NCBI GenBank assembly: GCA_003522105.1
Contig: DPGF01000024.1
Span: 1 to 19,981, forward strand
Origin: Oscillibacter sp.
GTDB lineage: Bacteria; Bacillota; Clostridia; Oscillospirales; Oscillospiraceae
Direction: 5' to 3'
DNA length: 19,981 nt
Positions 14,298 to 19,981 of this stretch are shown one piece after another; the first letter of the stretch is position 1; every line of letters starts with the position of its first letter. The translations under genes and the position numbers were made by a program. The notes beneath the pieces are model-generated. The model was not told the DNA's origin, made no database searches, and was given only the letters and a program-made list of their open reading frames with translations.

Positions 14298-14326
14298 ATT
14301 ATACAATATCTGCTCGCGTTTGTAAA
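14298..14326 (-). promoter_or_regulatory. Promoter of the polytopic membrane protein gene
   Basis: On the minus strand, TTTACA (14326-14321), 17 bp, TATAAT (14303-14298). The -10 is perfect. It gives a leader of about 110 nt that contains a short CAGGA/TCCTG hairpin. Confidence 0.8.
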
Positions 14327-14397
14327 CGGAAGCCTCAAAAGTCGGCTGACAGCTTACTTTTCGTCAGTTTCGCTAAATAACTTTCAGCTTTTTCTGC

Positions 14398-14426
14398 TGG
14401 ACAAGTGCAAAAGAACGTAGTATCCT
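14398..14426 (+). promoter_or_regulatory. Predicted promoter of the adenine deaminase gene
   Basis: TGGACA (14398-14403), 17 bp, TATCCT (14421-14426), followed by a leader of about 70 nt. The two -35 boxes of the divergent genes are about 70 bp apart. I looked for the conserved cores of a purine riboswitch in the leader and did not see them. Confidence 0.6.
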
Positions 14427-14501
14427 ATAAAAAATAGCCGAGTAAACCAGACGAGGTATCACACAAACTGGTCAAACACAACAAAATAAGGAGGAACACG
14501 C

Positions 14502-16235
14502 ATGGCATACCGGGAAAGCTACGCAGGCAGGATCAACCGCAAGCTGAACAAGAAGCTTCACGTCGTCGAGGTGGCGTCCGGCCGGCAGAAGGCCGACCTT
14601 GTGCTCAAGAATGCGACGTATGTAAATGTATTCTGCAATGAGCTCAGTCACGGCGACATTGCCGTAGCCGAGGGGCTCATCGCGGGCATGGGCGAGCATT
14701 ACGAGGGCGCACTCGAGGTCGACATGGGCGGCAAGCTCGTGCTGCCCGGCTTTGTCGACGCGCACATCCACCTGGAGAGTTCGCTCGTCTCCCCCAAGGA
14801 GTTTGCCAACGCCGTCATTCCGCACGGAACGACCACCGTCATCACCGACCCGCACGAGATCGCAAACGTCATGGGAACGGACGGCATCGAATACATGCTG
14901 CAAGCCACCGAGGATCTTCCCGTAGACGTGCGCCTCATGCTGCCCTCCTGCGTGCCGGCGACGCCGCTCGACGAATCCGGCGCGGTGCTCGACTACCGCG
15001 CGATCGACTCCTTCTACGAGCACAACCGCGTTGAGGGTCTTGCCGAGATGATGAACTACGTCGGCGTTGCGAACGCCGACGAGCAGGTGCTGGAAAAGAT
15101 CGTCGCCGCGCAGGCGCACCACAAGAAGATTGATGGCCACGCGCCGGGGCTTGCGGGCAACGACTTAAACGCCTACATCGCCGCCGGCGTCTATTCCGAT
15201 CACGAGTGCAGCACCGTCGAGGACGCCATCGCCAAGCTTGAGCGCGGACAGTACATCATGATCCGCGAGGGCACGGCCGCGCGCAACCTCGACGCGCTGC
15301 TCCCGCTGCTCACACCGCAGTACTACACCTACTGCATGTTCTGTACCGACGACAAGCACCCCAACGACCTCCTTGAGAAAGGCCACATCGACTACATCGT
15401 GCGCCGCGCCATCAAGGCGGGCGTCGACCCGATCATTGCCGTCAAATGCGCGAGCCACCACGCCGCGCGCTACTTCCTGCTCAACAACCGCGGCGCGATC
15501 GCGCCGGGCTTCCTCGCGGATTTTGTCATCATCGACAACTTTGACGATTTCAACATTCTTGAGGTCTATAAAAAAGGCAAGCTCATGTTCGACGGCAAGA
15601 CCGTCACGCCCTTTGACGCACCTGAGATCGACCCACACCTTGTCAAGCGCTCGCATGAGACGTTCCACGTCGCGCACCTTGAGGCAAAGGACTTCATCGA
15701 AGGCCGTCCGCGCGCCGTGCTCGGTATGGTACCGGGCGAGATCGTCACGACTGACGCGGGCTACGCTGAAAAGATCAGTGTTGAGGACGATATTCTGAAG
15801 ATTGCCGTCATCGAACGCCACAAGAACACGCACCACATCGGCATCGGCTACATCAAGGGCTACGGGCTCACCTCCGGCGCGGTAGCGACCTCCATCTCGC
15901 ACGACAGCCACAACATCATCGTCGTCGGCACAAACGAGGAGGACATGGCCGCGGCGGTCAACCGCGTGGTCGCGCTTGGCGGCGGCATCGTCGTGATGGA
16001 CGGCGGCAAGGTGCTCGGCGAGGTACAGCTCCAGATCGCTGGCATCATGAGCGAAGCGCCGCTCATCGAAGTCAACGAGGCGCTGGAAAATGCCAAGGAG
16101 CAGGCCTTCAAGCTGGGCGTTTCGCGCGGGGTCGATCCATTTATGACGCTCTCGTTCATGGCGCTGACCGTCATTCCGACGCTGCGCCTCACCACGCGCG
16201 GCGTGTTCGACGTCATCAACCAGCGCTACGTGTGA
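14502..16235 (+). CDS. ade: Adenine deaminase
   Basis: The enzyme converts adenine to hypoxanthine and ammonia in purine salvage, in the cytoplasm, using metal ions held by an amidohydrolase barrel. The 577-residue product has the usual length and motifs: KNATYVNVF near the start, the metal-binding GFVDAHIHLESS at about 83-94, TTVITDPHEIANV at about 110-123, YCMFCTDDKHP with the C-terminal side of the barrel, and the family-typical second domain (ERHKNTHHIGIGYIKGYGLTSGAVATSISHDSHN split by motif) that carries further conserved His and Asp residues. AAGGAGG lies 7 nt before the ATG. The gene stands alone with a promoter of its own and is divergent from a membrane protein; no link between the two is evident. 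Confidence 0.97.
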   Translation: MAYRESYAGRINRKLNKKLHVVEVASGRQKADLVLKNATYVNVFCNELSHGDIAVAEGLIAGMGEHYEGALEVDMGGKLVLPGFVDAHIHLESSLVSPKEFANAVIPHGTTTVITDPHEIANVMGTDGIEYMLQATEDLPVDVRLMLPSCVPATPLDESGAVLDYRAIDSFYEHNRVEGLAEMMNYVGVANADEQVLEKIVAAQAHHKKIDGHAPGLAGNDLNAYIAAGVYSDHECSTVEDAIAKLERGQYIMIREGTAARNLDALLPLLTPQYYTYCMFCTDDKHPNDLLEKGHIDYIVRRAIKAGVDPIIAVKCASHHAARYFLLNNRGAIAPGFLADFVIIDNFDDFNILEVYKKGKLMFDGKTVTPFDAPEIDPHLVKRSHETFHVAHLEAKDFIEGRPRAVLGMVPGEIVTTDAGYAEKISVEDDILKIAVIERHKNTHHIGIGYIKGYGLTSGAVATSISHDSHNIIVVGTNEEDMAAAVNRVVALGGGIVVMDGGKVLGEVQLQIAGIMSEAPLIEVNEALENAKEQAFKLGVSRGVDPFMTLSFMALTVIPTLRLTTRGVFDVINQRYV

Positions 16236-16288
16236 TGCTCGCAGCAGAAAGCGTTCCGGTGCAATACAACGAACCAGACAAAATAATC

Positions 16289-16322
16289 GCCCCGCCGTAT
16301 GATTTGGTGCATACGGCGGGGC
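16289..16322. terminator. Perfect hairpin after ade, terminator-like
   Basis: A perfect 13-bp stem, GCCCCGCCGTATG (16289-16301) with CATACGGCGGGGC (16310-16322), closes an 8-nt loop. No T-run follows, so it may stabilise the ade transcript 3' end rather than terminate efficiently. Confidence 0.55.
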
Positions 16323-16352
16323 ATTGCTATGGAAGCGTGTTCTTTCATTCTG

Positions 16353-16385
16353 AAAAAGGCCGATCCGTTCGGTAAATCGGAAGCC
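16353..16385 (-). terminator. Probable terminator of the 95-residue membrane protein gene
   Basis: On the minus strand, GGC-TT-CCGAT pairs with ATCGG-CC around an 11-nt loop and is followed by five T. It lies just past the stop codon at 16389. The stem is short and has a bulge. Confidence 0.5.
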
Positions 16386-16388
16386 CCT

Positions 16389-16676
16389 TTAAGGGCGGTC
16401 AGTTTCTTTCTGATGCTTTATTATTTTGATCAAACGTGATAGTCCTCCAACGATCAGCGAGCCAATGGCAAGTTCAATCGCCATCAAAGCCCAAAGCATT
16501 ACAGTTCCATCGACTCCGTGATCCGCAAGGTGGTTGGTCCAAAGCCATACAACAGCTGATGTCAGCGTGAAAATGCCCGATAAAACGTATCCTCTTTTCC
16601 ATTTCAGAAACATTGATCTAATAAGTGCTCCAGCCAAAAACGGTAAAACAAAAAGTATCAATACCGTACTGTTCAT
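16389..16676 (-). CDS. Small membrane protein of unknown function, three predicted helices
   Basis: The 95-residue product has three hydrophobic segments: about 4-22 (TVLILFVLPFLAGALI), 32-47 (LSGIFTLTSAVVWLW) and 58-78 (TVMLWALMAIELAIGSLIVGGL), and a basic C-terminal tail (RLIKIIKHQKETDRP). AAAGGAG lies about 9 nt before the ATG. I do not recognise the family. It is more AT-rich than the neighbouring ade gene and stands alone between ade and the tRNA-Leu region, which suggests a lineage-specific or acquired gene. Confidence 0.75.
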   Translation of the reverse strand: MNSTVLILFVLPFLAGALIRSMFLKWKRGYVLSGIFTLTSAVVWLWTNHLADHGVDGTVMLWALMAIELAIGSLIVGGLSRLIKIIKHQKETDRP

Positions 16677-16757
16677 CTCGCCACGCTCCTTTCGTCAGCT
16701 TTCGATTTGTTCTATTAAGGTTATCATGAAAGTGCAAAGAATGCTACCATTTCTGCC

Positions 16758-16785
16758 AAAAATGCCCGGGGCAGTTCGCCCGGGC
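16758..16785 (-). terminator. Orphan terminator-like hairpin facing left
   Basis: GCCCGGG (16764-16770) pairs with CCCGGGC (16779-16785) around an 8-nt loop. On the minus strand it is followed by ATTTTT, the form of an intrinsic terminator, but no convincing minus-strand gene ends here. Confidence 0.45.
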
Positions 16786-16850
16786 GCTCTTGCCGGCAAT
16801 CATCAAATCCTCGTGAACTTTACTCTTACCGTTGCTGCGCAAAATTTTGC

Positions 16851-16879
16851 TTGCAAATGGGACGGCTATCGCATATAAT
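16851..16879 (+). promoter_or_regulatory. Promoter of tRNA-Leu
   Basis: TTGCAA (16851-16856), 17 bp, TATAAT (16874-16879). A perfect palindrome GCAAAATTTTGC (16839-16850) abuts the -35 box. Confidence 0.85.
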
Positions 16880-16892
16880 AGCTCTTGCACCT

Positions 16893-16979
16893 GCCGGTGT
16901 GATGGAATTGGTAGACGTAGCGGACTCAAAATCCGCCGCTGGCGACAGCGTACCGGTTCGAGTCCGGTCACCGGCACCA
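16893..16979 (+). tRNA. tRNA-Leu, anticodon CAA
   Basis: An 87-nt class II tRNA with encoded CCA. The acceptor stem is GCCGGTG with CACCGGC and discriminator A; the anticodon arm is GCGGA-CTCAAAA-TCCGC with anticodon CAA (reads TTG); the long variable arm (CGCTG-GCGA-CAGCG) is typical of tRNA-Leu; the T arm holds GGTTCGAGTCC. It has its own promoter and terminator. Accessory DNA starts right after it. Confidence 0.97.
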
Positions 16980-16986
16980 AACCAAT

Positions 16987-17040
16987 ATAATCCGAACCAA
17001 ATCTTCTTAATCGGAGATGGGTTCGGATTATTTGTTTTCT
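16987..17040 (+). terminator. Terminator of tRNA-Leu
   Basis: A perfect 12-bp stem, ATAATCCGAACC (16987-16998) with GGTTCGGATTAT (17020-17031), followed by TTGTTTTCTT. Confidence 0.8.
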
Positions 17041-17162
17041 TCGAGAAATTCGAGGATACGCATTTCAGAAACGGCGTGGTAAAGCGTCCCGAATCCAAGC
17101 CCAGAGGGCCGAGAAAACCAAAGCTGGTAAAGGATAAGGAGGACAATTATGAAAACCATTAA
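17040..17162 (+). pseudogene. Apparent C-terminal remnant of a lost gene
   Basis: An open frame runs from the end of the tRNA-Leu terminator to the TAA at 17160-17162 and overlaps the start of the DUF6061-like gene by 14 bp. Its end (KRPESKPRGPRKPKLVKDKE, then DNYENH) is hydrophilic and looks like the tail of a real protein whose stop is coupled to the next start. No start codon or ribosome binding site exists upstream, because the frame runs back through the terminator and the tRNA. I infer that it is the 3' end of a mobile-element gene whose body was deleted or never inserted here. The parent family is not recognised with confidence. Confidence 0.4.
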
Positions 17163-17397
17163 AAGCTGTGAATTCAACATGGACACTGGCTGTGTAGAGC
17201 TGCGGTTTCAGGACGGCAGCATGATCTCCATCGACTGCACCGCCGTGGAGAACGAGGTGGCGGACAACCGCTTCCAGCGGTCAGAGCTGGACTATCTCAT
17301 CTACAACGACCCGCTGGCTTATGCCGATCTCATTTTGAACGGAGATGTCGAAGCATACCTGAACGCCGTCACGGAGTACAAGCTCTATGAAAACTGA
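17149..17397 (+). CDS. DUF6061-like small protein
   Basis: The 82-residue product (MKTIKSCEFNMDTGCVELRF, then DGSMISIDCTAVENEVADN and DPLAYADLILNGDVEAYL) fits from memory the DUF6061 family of small soluble proteins, which are common in integrative and conjugative elements of gut Clostridia; their function is unknown. AAGGAGG lies about 7 nt before the ATG. The upstream frame overlaps the start, a sign that the gene was once translationally coupled to a longer gene. I see no promoter between the tRNA-Leu terminator and this start. The nearest feature downstream is a hairpin shared with the opposing small gene. Confidence 0.75.
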   Translation: MKTIKSCEFNMDTGCVELRFQDGSMISIDCTAVENEVADNRFQRSELDYLIYNDPLAYADLILNGDVEAYLNAVTEYKLYEN

Positions 17398-17407
17398 ACA
17401 AACGCAC

Positions 17408-17437
17408 AAAGGGGGATGGCGGTCTGCCATCCCCTTT
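17408..17437. terminator. Shared terminator hairpin between two converging small genes
   Basis: GGGGATGGC and GCCATCCCC form the core of a stem spanning 17408-17420 and 17426-17437 with one bulged G and a 5-nt loop. On the minus strand it is followed by CTTTTGTGCGTTTG, on the plus strand by a less T-rich tail. Confidence 0.65.
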
Positions 17438-17488
17438 GCCATGCTGTTTTAGGAGTATATATCCCTTGGATTTGTCTTATATCTATCG

Positions 17489-17683
17489 TCAGGCGACGTT
17501 CTCGCCGTTTCTGTCCCTGTCCGTTTTTGCCCCGTCCCGCGCCGCCTGCCATTCGGCAAATTCCCGCTGCCCTTCCTCACTCTCGTAAAAGGCAAGAATA
17601 TCCGGCAGCAGAATTCGGGCGATGTTCTCGATCTCATGCTGCGGGATGCCGCTGTTGTTGGTGAGCTTTTTCCGCCTGCTCAA
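17489..17683 (-). CDS. Small charged protein with a TTG start, mobile-element type
   Basis: The 64-residue product begins at a TTG at 17683, chosen because AGGAGG lies 6 nt upstream; the longer frame to the right has no good start site. The sequence (MSRRKKLTNNSGIPQHEIEN, then IARILLPDILAFYESEEGQREF) is a helical, charged protein ending in a hydrophilic tail. I recall similar small proteins in clostridial integrative elements, but not a name or function. A strong promoter lies about 190 bp upstream, so it is probably expressed from a long structured leader. Confidence 0.65.
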   Translation of the reverse strand: MSRRKKLTNNSGIPQHEIENIARILLPDILAFYESEEGQREFAEWQAARDGAKTDRDRNGENVA

Positions 17684-17689
17684 GTTGCA

Positions 17690-17791
17690 CCTCCTAAAAA
17701 GTATTTTGCCGCAGCTTTCTCCTGCGCGGCGGAGGAATGGCATCTTGAGCGTCTTTTGCCGTCTGTGCCTTTTTTCCCTTCGCATCATTCC
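17690..17791 (-). pseudogene. Possible decayed small ORF ending at the ribosome binding site of the 64-residue gene
   Basis: On the minus strand, a frame of about 30 codons reads AKGKKAQTAKDAQDA, then IPPPRRRKLRQNTF, and stops at a TAG inside the TAGGAGG that serves the next gene. It has no in-frame start: the ATGATG just upstream is out of frame, as if a base had been gained or lost. The stop-to-RBS arrangement is what a real coupled gene would show, but the stretch is too short to be sure. Confidence 0.25.
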
Positions 17792-17808
17792 TTTCTTATC
17801 CGAAATTG

Positions 17809-17848
17809 AAAACGCAGCCGCCTGTCAAGCCTTTCGGCCCGTCTGCGT
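17809..17848 (-). promoter_or_regulatory. Structured leader, possible attenuator
   Basis: In the minus-strand transcript, ACGCAG (17848-17843) pairs with CTGCGT (17817-17812), enclosing a GCC-GAAA-GGC hairpin with a GNRA loop (17838-17829), and the outer stem runs into TTTTC. It lies between the promoter and the 64-residue gene and could terminate part of the transcripts. Confidence 0.4.
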
Positions 17849-17882
17849 CTACATGGCGTCCTGTGTCTGAAATTGTGCTTTT

Positions 17883-17911
17883 ATTATAGCAGCGGCAAGG
17901 CTGCACGTCAA
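17883..17911 (-). promoter_or_regulatory. Strong leftward promoter in the accessory region
   Basis: On the minus strand, TTGACG (17911-17906), 17 bp, TATAAT (17888-17883). Eleven of twelve box positions match consensus. Confidence 0.82.
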
Positions 17912-18082
17912 TACCACGGGAATGGAGCAGTTGACAGCGTAATTTCGGCAGCGGCTACCAAAATTGTTCTGTGGCTTACAAATTGTCAAGGGCGGTAGCG
18001 CAGCAGCCGCCAGCCGTCAATGGTCAAGATGAACGCTTCGCGCCATTGACTGCCGCCGCCCGCCGCGCTTTTTGGCAGACAA

Positions 18083-18113
18083 GGCGGACAGGCACAAGCC
18101 GTGCCTGCCCGCC
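18083..18113. repeat. Long GC-rich inverted repeat
   Basis: GGCGGACAGGCAC (18083-18095) pairs with GTGCCTGCCCGCC (18101-18113) with one mismatch and a 5-nt loop. There is no T-run on either side, so it is not an ordinary terminator. Confidence 0.75.
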
Positions 18114-18164
18114 CATACATATTCTGGCGATTGTAGATATTGGATTTTCAACCGGAGTTGTAGC

Positions 18165-18193
18165 CGGGTGCGCCCTGTTTCAGGGCGTACCCG
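18165..18193. repeat. Long GC-rich inverted repeat with a 3-nt loop
   Basis: CGGGTGCGCCCTG (18165-18177) pairs with CAGGGCGTACCCG (18181-18193) with one G-T position, around TTT. There is no T-run on either side. Confidence 0.75.
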
Positions 18194-18460
18194 CCGCTGT
18201 TGCTTGCTACCTATCTTCGTATGGTGGCGGCGCGGGAGAGTTTGCGTAAAGCAGGGTTTGGGGACAGCGCTCCCTAACAAGATTCTGATAGGAACGGAAT
18301 GAGCGGCAGGCGAAATCCGGCTCTGGCAATTCAGCTCTGCCTTTGTCGTAAGCTGCGTATTTCTTCCTTTTATAACCTGCAACACCAGATGCCCGATAGA
18401 TGTGTGTTGACTGCATTAGCTTTTTCAATGCCCATGCTGTGATTCTTGGTCTAAGGCCGG

Positions 18461-18489
18461 TAGAAATCGCCGCTCCCGCATGATATGAT
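18461..18489 (+). promoter_or_regulatory. Possible promoter of the sigma factor gene
   Basis: TAGAAA (18461-18466), 17 bp, TATGAT (18484-18489). The -10 is good and the -35 is weak. The -35 lies in the left arm of an AAATCGCCG/CGGCGATTT inverted repeat (18464-18472 and 18526-18534). An autoregulated ECF promoter in the same stretch cannot be excluded. Confidence 0.4.
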
Positions 18490-18585
18490 AAATTTGAAAA
18501 AGTATTTTCCTGTCCACGCAATGAACGGCGATTTTTGTTGTCTATATAGATGAAAGGCCTTTACGCAGAGAGAAGGGAGGGCGCA

Positions 18586-19146
18586 ATGAGAGACCATGAG
18601 ATCATAGAATTGTACTGGGTGCGTAACGAGAGCGCGATTGCCGCCACCGCAGAAAAGTACGGGAGCTACTGCCATACGATTGCATATAACATACTGCATA
18701 GCAAAGAGGATGCGGAGGAATGTGCCAACGATACATACCTCGGCGCATGGAATTCAATCCCGCCGCAGCGTCCGAACCGTTTGTCGATCTACTTAGGGAA
18801 AATCACGCGCAACCTCGCTCTGAACCGTTATAAGCGGTATACTGCCGAAAAACGCGGACACGGACAAGTAGTCCTCGCGCTGTCTGAGCTGGAAGCCTGC
18901 GTTCCTTCGGAAACGACTGTGGAGCAGACCATCGAAGAGAATGAGTTGGCTGCCGCCATTGACCGCTTCCTGTATGTAAAGCCCAAGCTGAACCGTAACA
19001 TTTTTGTCCGCAGATACTATCACCTCTACGCAATACGGGATATTGCGGACGCATACGGAATGAGCGAGAGCAAGGTGACATCTTTGCTTTTCCGTATGAG
19101 AAACGAATTAAGACGATTTCTTGAAAAGGAGGGAATTATGCTATGA
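18586..19146 (+). CDS. ECF-type sigma-70 family RNA polymerase sigma factor
   Basis: The 186-residue product has a sigma region 2 at about 12-85 (AIAATAEKYGSYCHTIAYNI, SKEDAEECANDTYLGAWNSI, YLGKITRNLALNRYKR) and a sigma region 4 at about 120-180 with a helix-turn-helix (IRDIADAYGMSESKVTSLLFRMRNELRR). There is no region 3, as in ECF or other group IV factors. The ATG at 18586 is chosen because GGGAGGG lies 5 nt upstream; the frame extends 12 codons further left without a site. Its stop overlaps the start of the next gene as ATGCTATGA, so sigma factor and putative anti-sigma factor are translationally coupled. The target genes and the signal are unknown. Confidence 0.9.
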   Translation: MRDHEIIELYWVRNESAIAATAEKYGSYCHTIAYNILHSKEDAEECANDTYLGAWNSIPPQRPNRLSIYLGKITRNLALNRYKRYTAEKRGHGQVVLALSELEACVPSETTVEQTIEENELAAAIDRFLYVKPKLNRNIFVRRYYHLYAIRDIADAYGMSESKVTSLLFRMRNELRRFLEKEGIML

Positions 19147-19981
19147 AAACCGAAGTTCTTCTTCGTTCGATCGGAAGGATCAATGACGAGCTTATCGCTG
19201 ACGCGGAAAGCGAAGCAAATACCAAAAGAAAGCCCGGTTGGGCCAAGCTTGGAATCATGGCTGCCTGCCTAGCACTGGTTCTCTGCACCGGCATCGCCAC
19301 ACATGCCATCCGAAACAATGCGACAGCAGGCACCTTCACAATGGATGTCAACCCCAGCGTGGAATATACGATTGCCAAGAGCGGGAGCGTTAAGAATGTC
19401 CGCTGCTTGAACAGCGATGCGGAAAATGCGCTCAGCGATGTTGCGCTGGGAAAGCAGAGTGTCGAGACCGCTCTAACGCGCACGGTCGCCGCCTACGAGG
19501 CCTGCGGATATATGGAAAACGGCGAAGCGACTGTTCTGATTTCTTTTGATTCCCGTCTTGATGCGAATGCCGAACTAAAAGCCTCTCTCTCTGCGGAGAT
19601 CCAGCAGACCTTGGAGCAGACCGATGCCGTCGGCACACTGGTTTTCCACTCCGAACTGACGAAAAACGCCGAAGCAGCGAAGATCGCCGAGGAATTCCAT
19701 GTTTCCCTTGGCCGCGCCGACTGGATCCTTACCGCAGCAAACAAAACCGGGCTGCCCACGGACGAGGTTGCCCGCATGTCGTTGGACGAGCTTCTTAAAT
19801 TCCAAGAGGCTTCCGGCATTGCTTCTGTCAGTGTATCGAAGTTCATCTCCTTGGAGGAAGCAAAGAAGATTGCACTGAAGGACGCCAAACTGGATGAACT
19901 GACGCAGAAGATCGTGTTCACCCGAGAGGAGCTGAACCGCAATCAGGGCAAGCCCTGTTACCTGCTGGAGTTCTACACCGG
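19143..19981 (+). CDS. Membrane-anchored putative anti-sigma factor with RsgI-like and PepSY regions (partial)
   Basis: The gene is cut by the window end; 279 residues are visible. Residues 1-33 are a cytoplasmic segment (LLRSIGRINDELIADA) like the sigma-binding N-termini of other clostridial anti-sigma factors. Residues 34-55 form one membrane helix. The extracellular part begins with TFTMDVNPSVEYTI at about 64-77, which resembles the DVNPSIEL motif of RsgI-type proteins, continues with an alpha-beta region to about 230, and from about 235 (ISLEEAKKIALKDAKL) looks like a PepSY domain. The start overlaps the sigma gene stop. I infer that it holds the sigma factor at the membrane and releases it on an extracellular cue; the cue is not evident. 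It lacks a zinc-binding HxxxCxxC motif of ZAS-type anti-sigma factors. Confidence 0.8.
   Translation, partial: MKTEVLLRSIGRINDELIADAESEANTKRKPGWAKLGIMAACLALVLCTGIATHAIRNNATAGTFTMDVNPSVEYTIAKSGSVKNVRCLNSDAENALSDVALGKQSVETALTRTVAAYEACGYMENGEATVLISFDSRLDANAELKASLSAEIQQTLEQTDAVGTLVFHSELTKNAEAAKIAEEFHVSLGRADWILTAANKTGLPTDEVARMSLDELLKFQEASGIASVSVSKFISLEEAKKIALKDAKLDELTQKIVFTREELNRNQGKPCYLLEFYT

Larger units (their letters stand above)
17931..18463. other. Non-coding accessory region with long hairpins
   Basis: No convincing gene is seen between 17700 and 18585. The left half of this part is dense in inverted repeats: GGCGG/CCGCC at 17991-17995 and 18007-18011; GTCAATGG/CCATTGAC at 18016-18023 and 18043-18050; a 13-bp stem with one mismatch at 18083-18095 and 18101-18113; and a 13-bp stem with one G-U pair and a TTT loop at 18165-18177 and 18181-18193. 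The right half (about 18240-18460) has neither clear genes nor strong repeats. A transfer origin, a recombination site or a structured RNA are all possible; this region is probably left over from a mobile element. Confidence 0.55.

Noticed and set aside
14331..14501. A purine riboswitch upstream of the adenine deaminase gene
   Set aside because: The conserved purine riboswitch core and its three-stem junction are not visible; only a promoter and a short leader are seen.
16744..16980. A 78-codon minus-strand frame over tRNA-Leu
   Set aside because: Its start is antisense tRNA sequence (VTGLEPVRCRQRR type), a known kind of false gene call.
18207..18521. A 104-codon minus-strand frame in the accessory region
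   Set aside because: It runs across the sigma-operon promoter region and one strong inverted repeat, lacks a good ribosome binding site, and shows no domain. Similar stretches may exist in databases as translated non-coding DNA.
1..19981. A CRISPR array, prophage genes or a complete insertion sequence
   Set aside because: I saw no regularly spaced direct repeats with unique spacers, no phage structural genes and no intact transposase.

Overview
This window looks like a chromosomal piece of a GC-rich, Gram-positive member of the Clostridia, most likely Oscillospiraceae/Ruminococcaceae-like. The reasons are the order ylxM-ffh-rpsP-khpA with rimM-trmD, the presence of IreB, the paired M16 peptidases next to lgt, strong AGGAGG ribosome binding sites, and sigma-A type promoters that all have a 17-bp spacer. 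The genus is not certain from sequence alone.

Left part (1-4.6 kb, + strand): an intergenic element rich in palindromes leads into pheT, whose product carries what looks like a duplicated OB-fold tRNA-binding domain. It is followed by a single-gene ireB unit with its own promoter and perfect terminator, then a consensus promoter with four GTTACAA repeats ahead of an unrecognised 97-residue protein, and a secreted SH3b-NlpC/P60 cell-wall hydrolase. A bidirectional terminator separates these from the next block.

Translation and secretion block (4.6-8.4 kb, - strand): ylxM-ffh-rpsP-khpA runs leftward from one promoter and stops at a long hairpin; rimM-trmD has its own promoter just beyond it. 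The products serve protein targeting (Ffh, YlxM), the 30S ribosome (bS16, RimM), tRNA m1G37 methylation (TrmD) and RNA binding (KhpA).

Central part (8.6-13.3 kb, + strand): a compact, tightly coupled set of an inactive-type M16 homologue, an active-type M16 metallopeptidase, lgt, and a MocR/PdxR-like regulator lacking its C-terminal part. A tRNA-Thr(CGT) with its own promoter and terminator follows.

13.3-16.9 kb: a predicted membrane protein of unknown function is divergent from an adenine deaminase gene; a three-helix small membrane protein lies beyond, then tRNA-Leu(CAA).

Right part (17.0-20.0 kb): accessory DNA begins directly after tRNA-Leu. It holds an apparent C-terminal scrap of a lost gene, a DUF6061-like protein, a 64-residue TTG-start protein expressed from a strong opposing promoter, and about 700 bp of non-coding DNA with several long GC-rich hairpins. 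I read this as the remains of an integrated mobile element. The window ends in a translationally coupled ECF-type sigma factor and a membrane-anchored RsgI-like/PepSY putative anti-sigma factor, cut by the window edge. That pair and the duplicated domain in PheT are the best candidates for unusual biology here.
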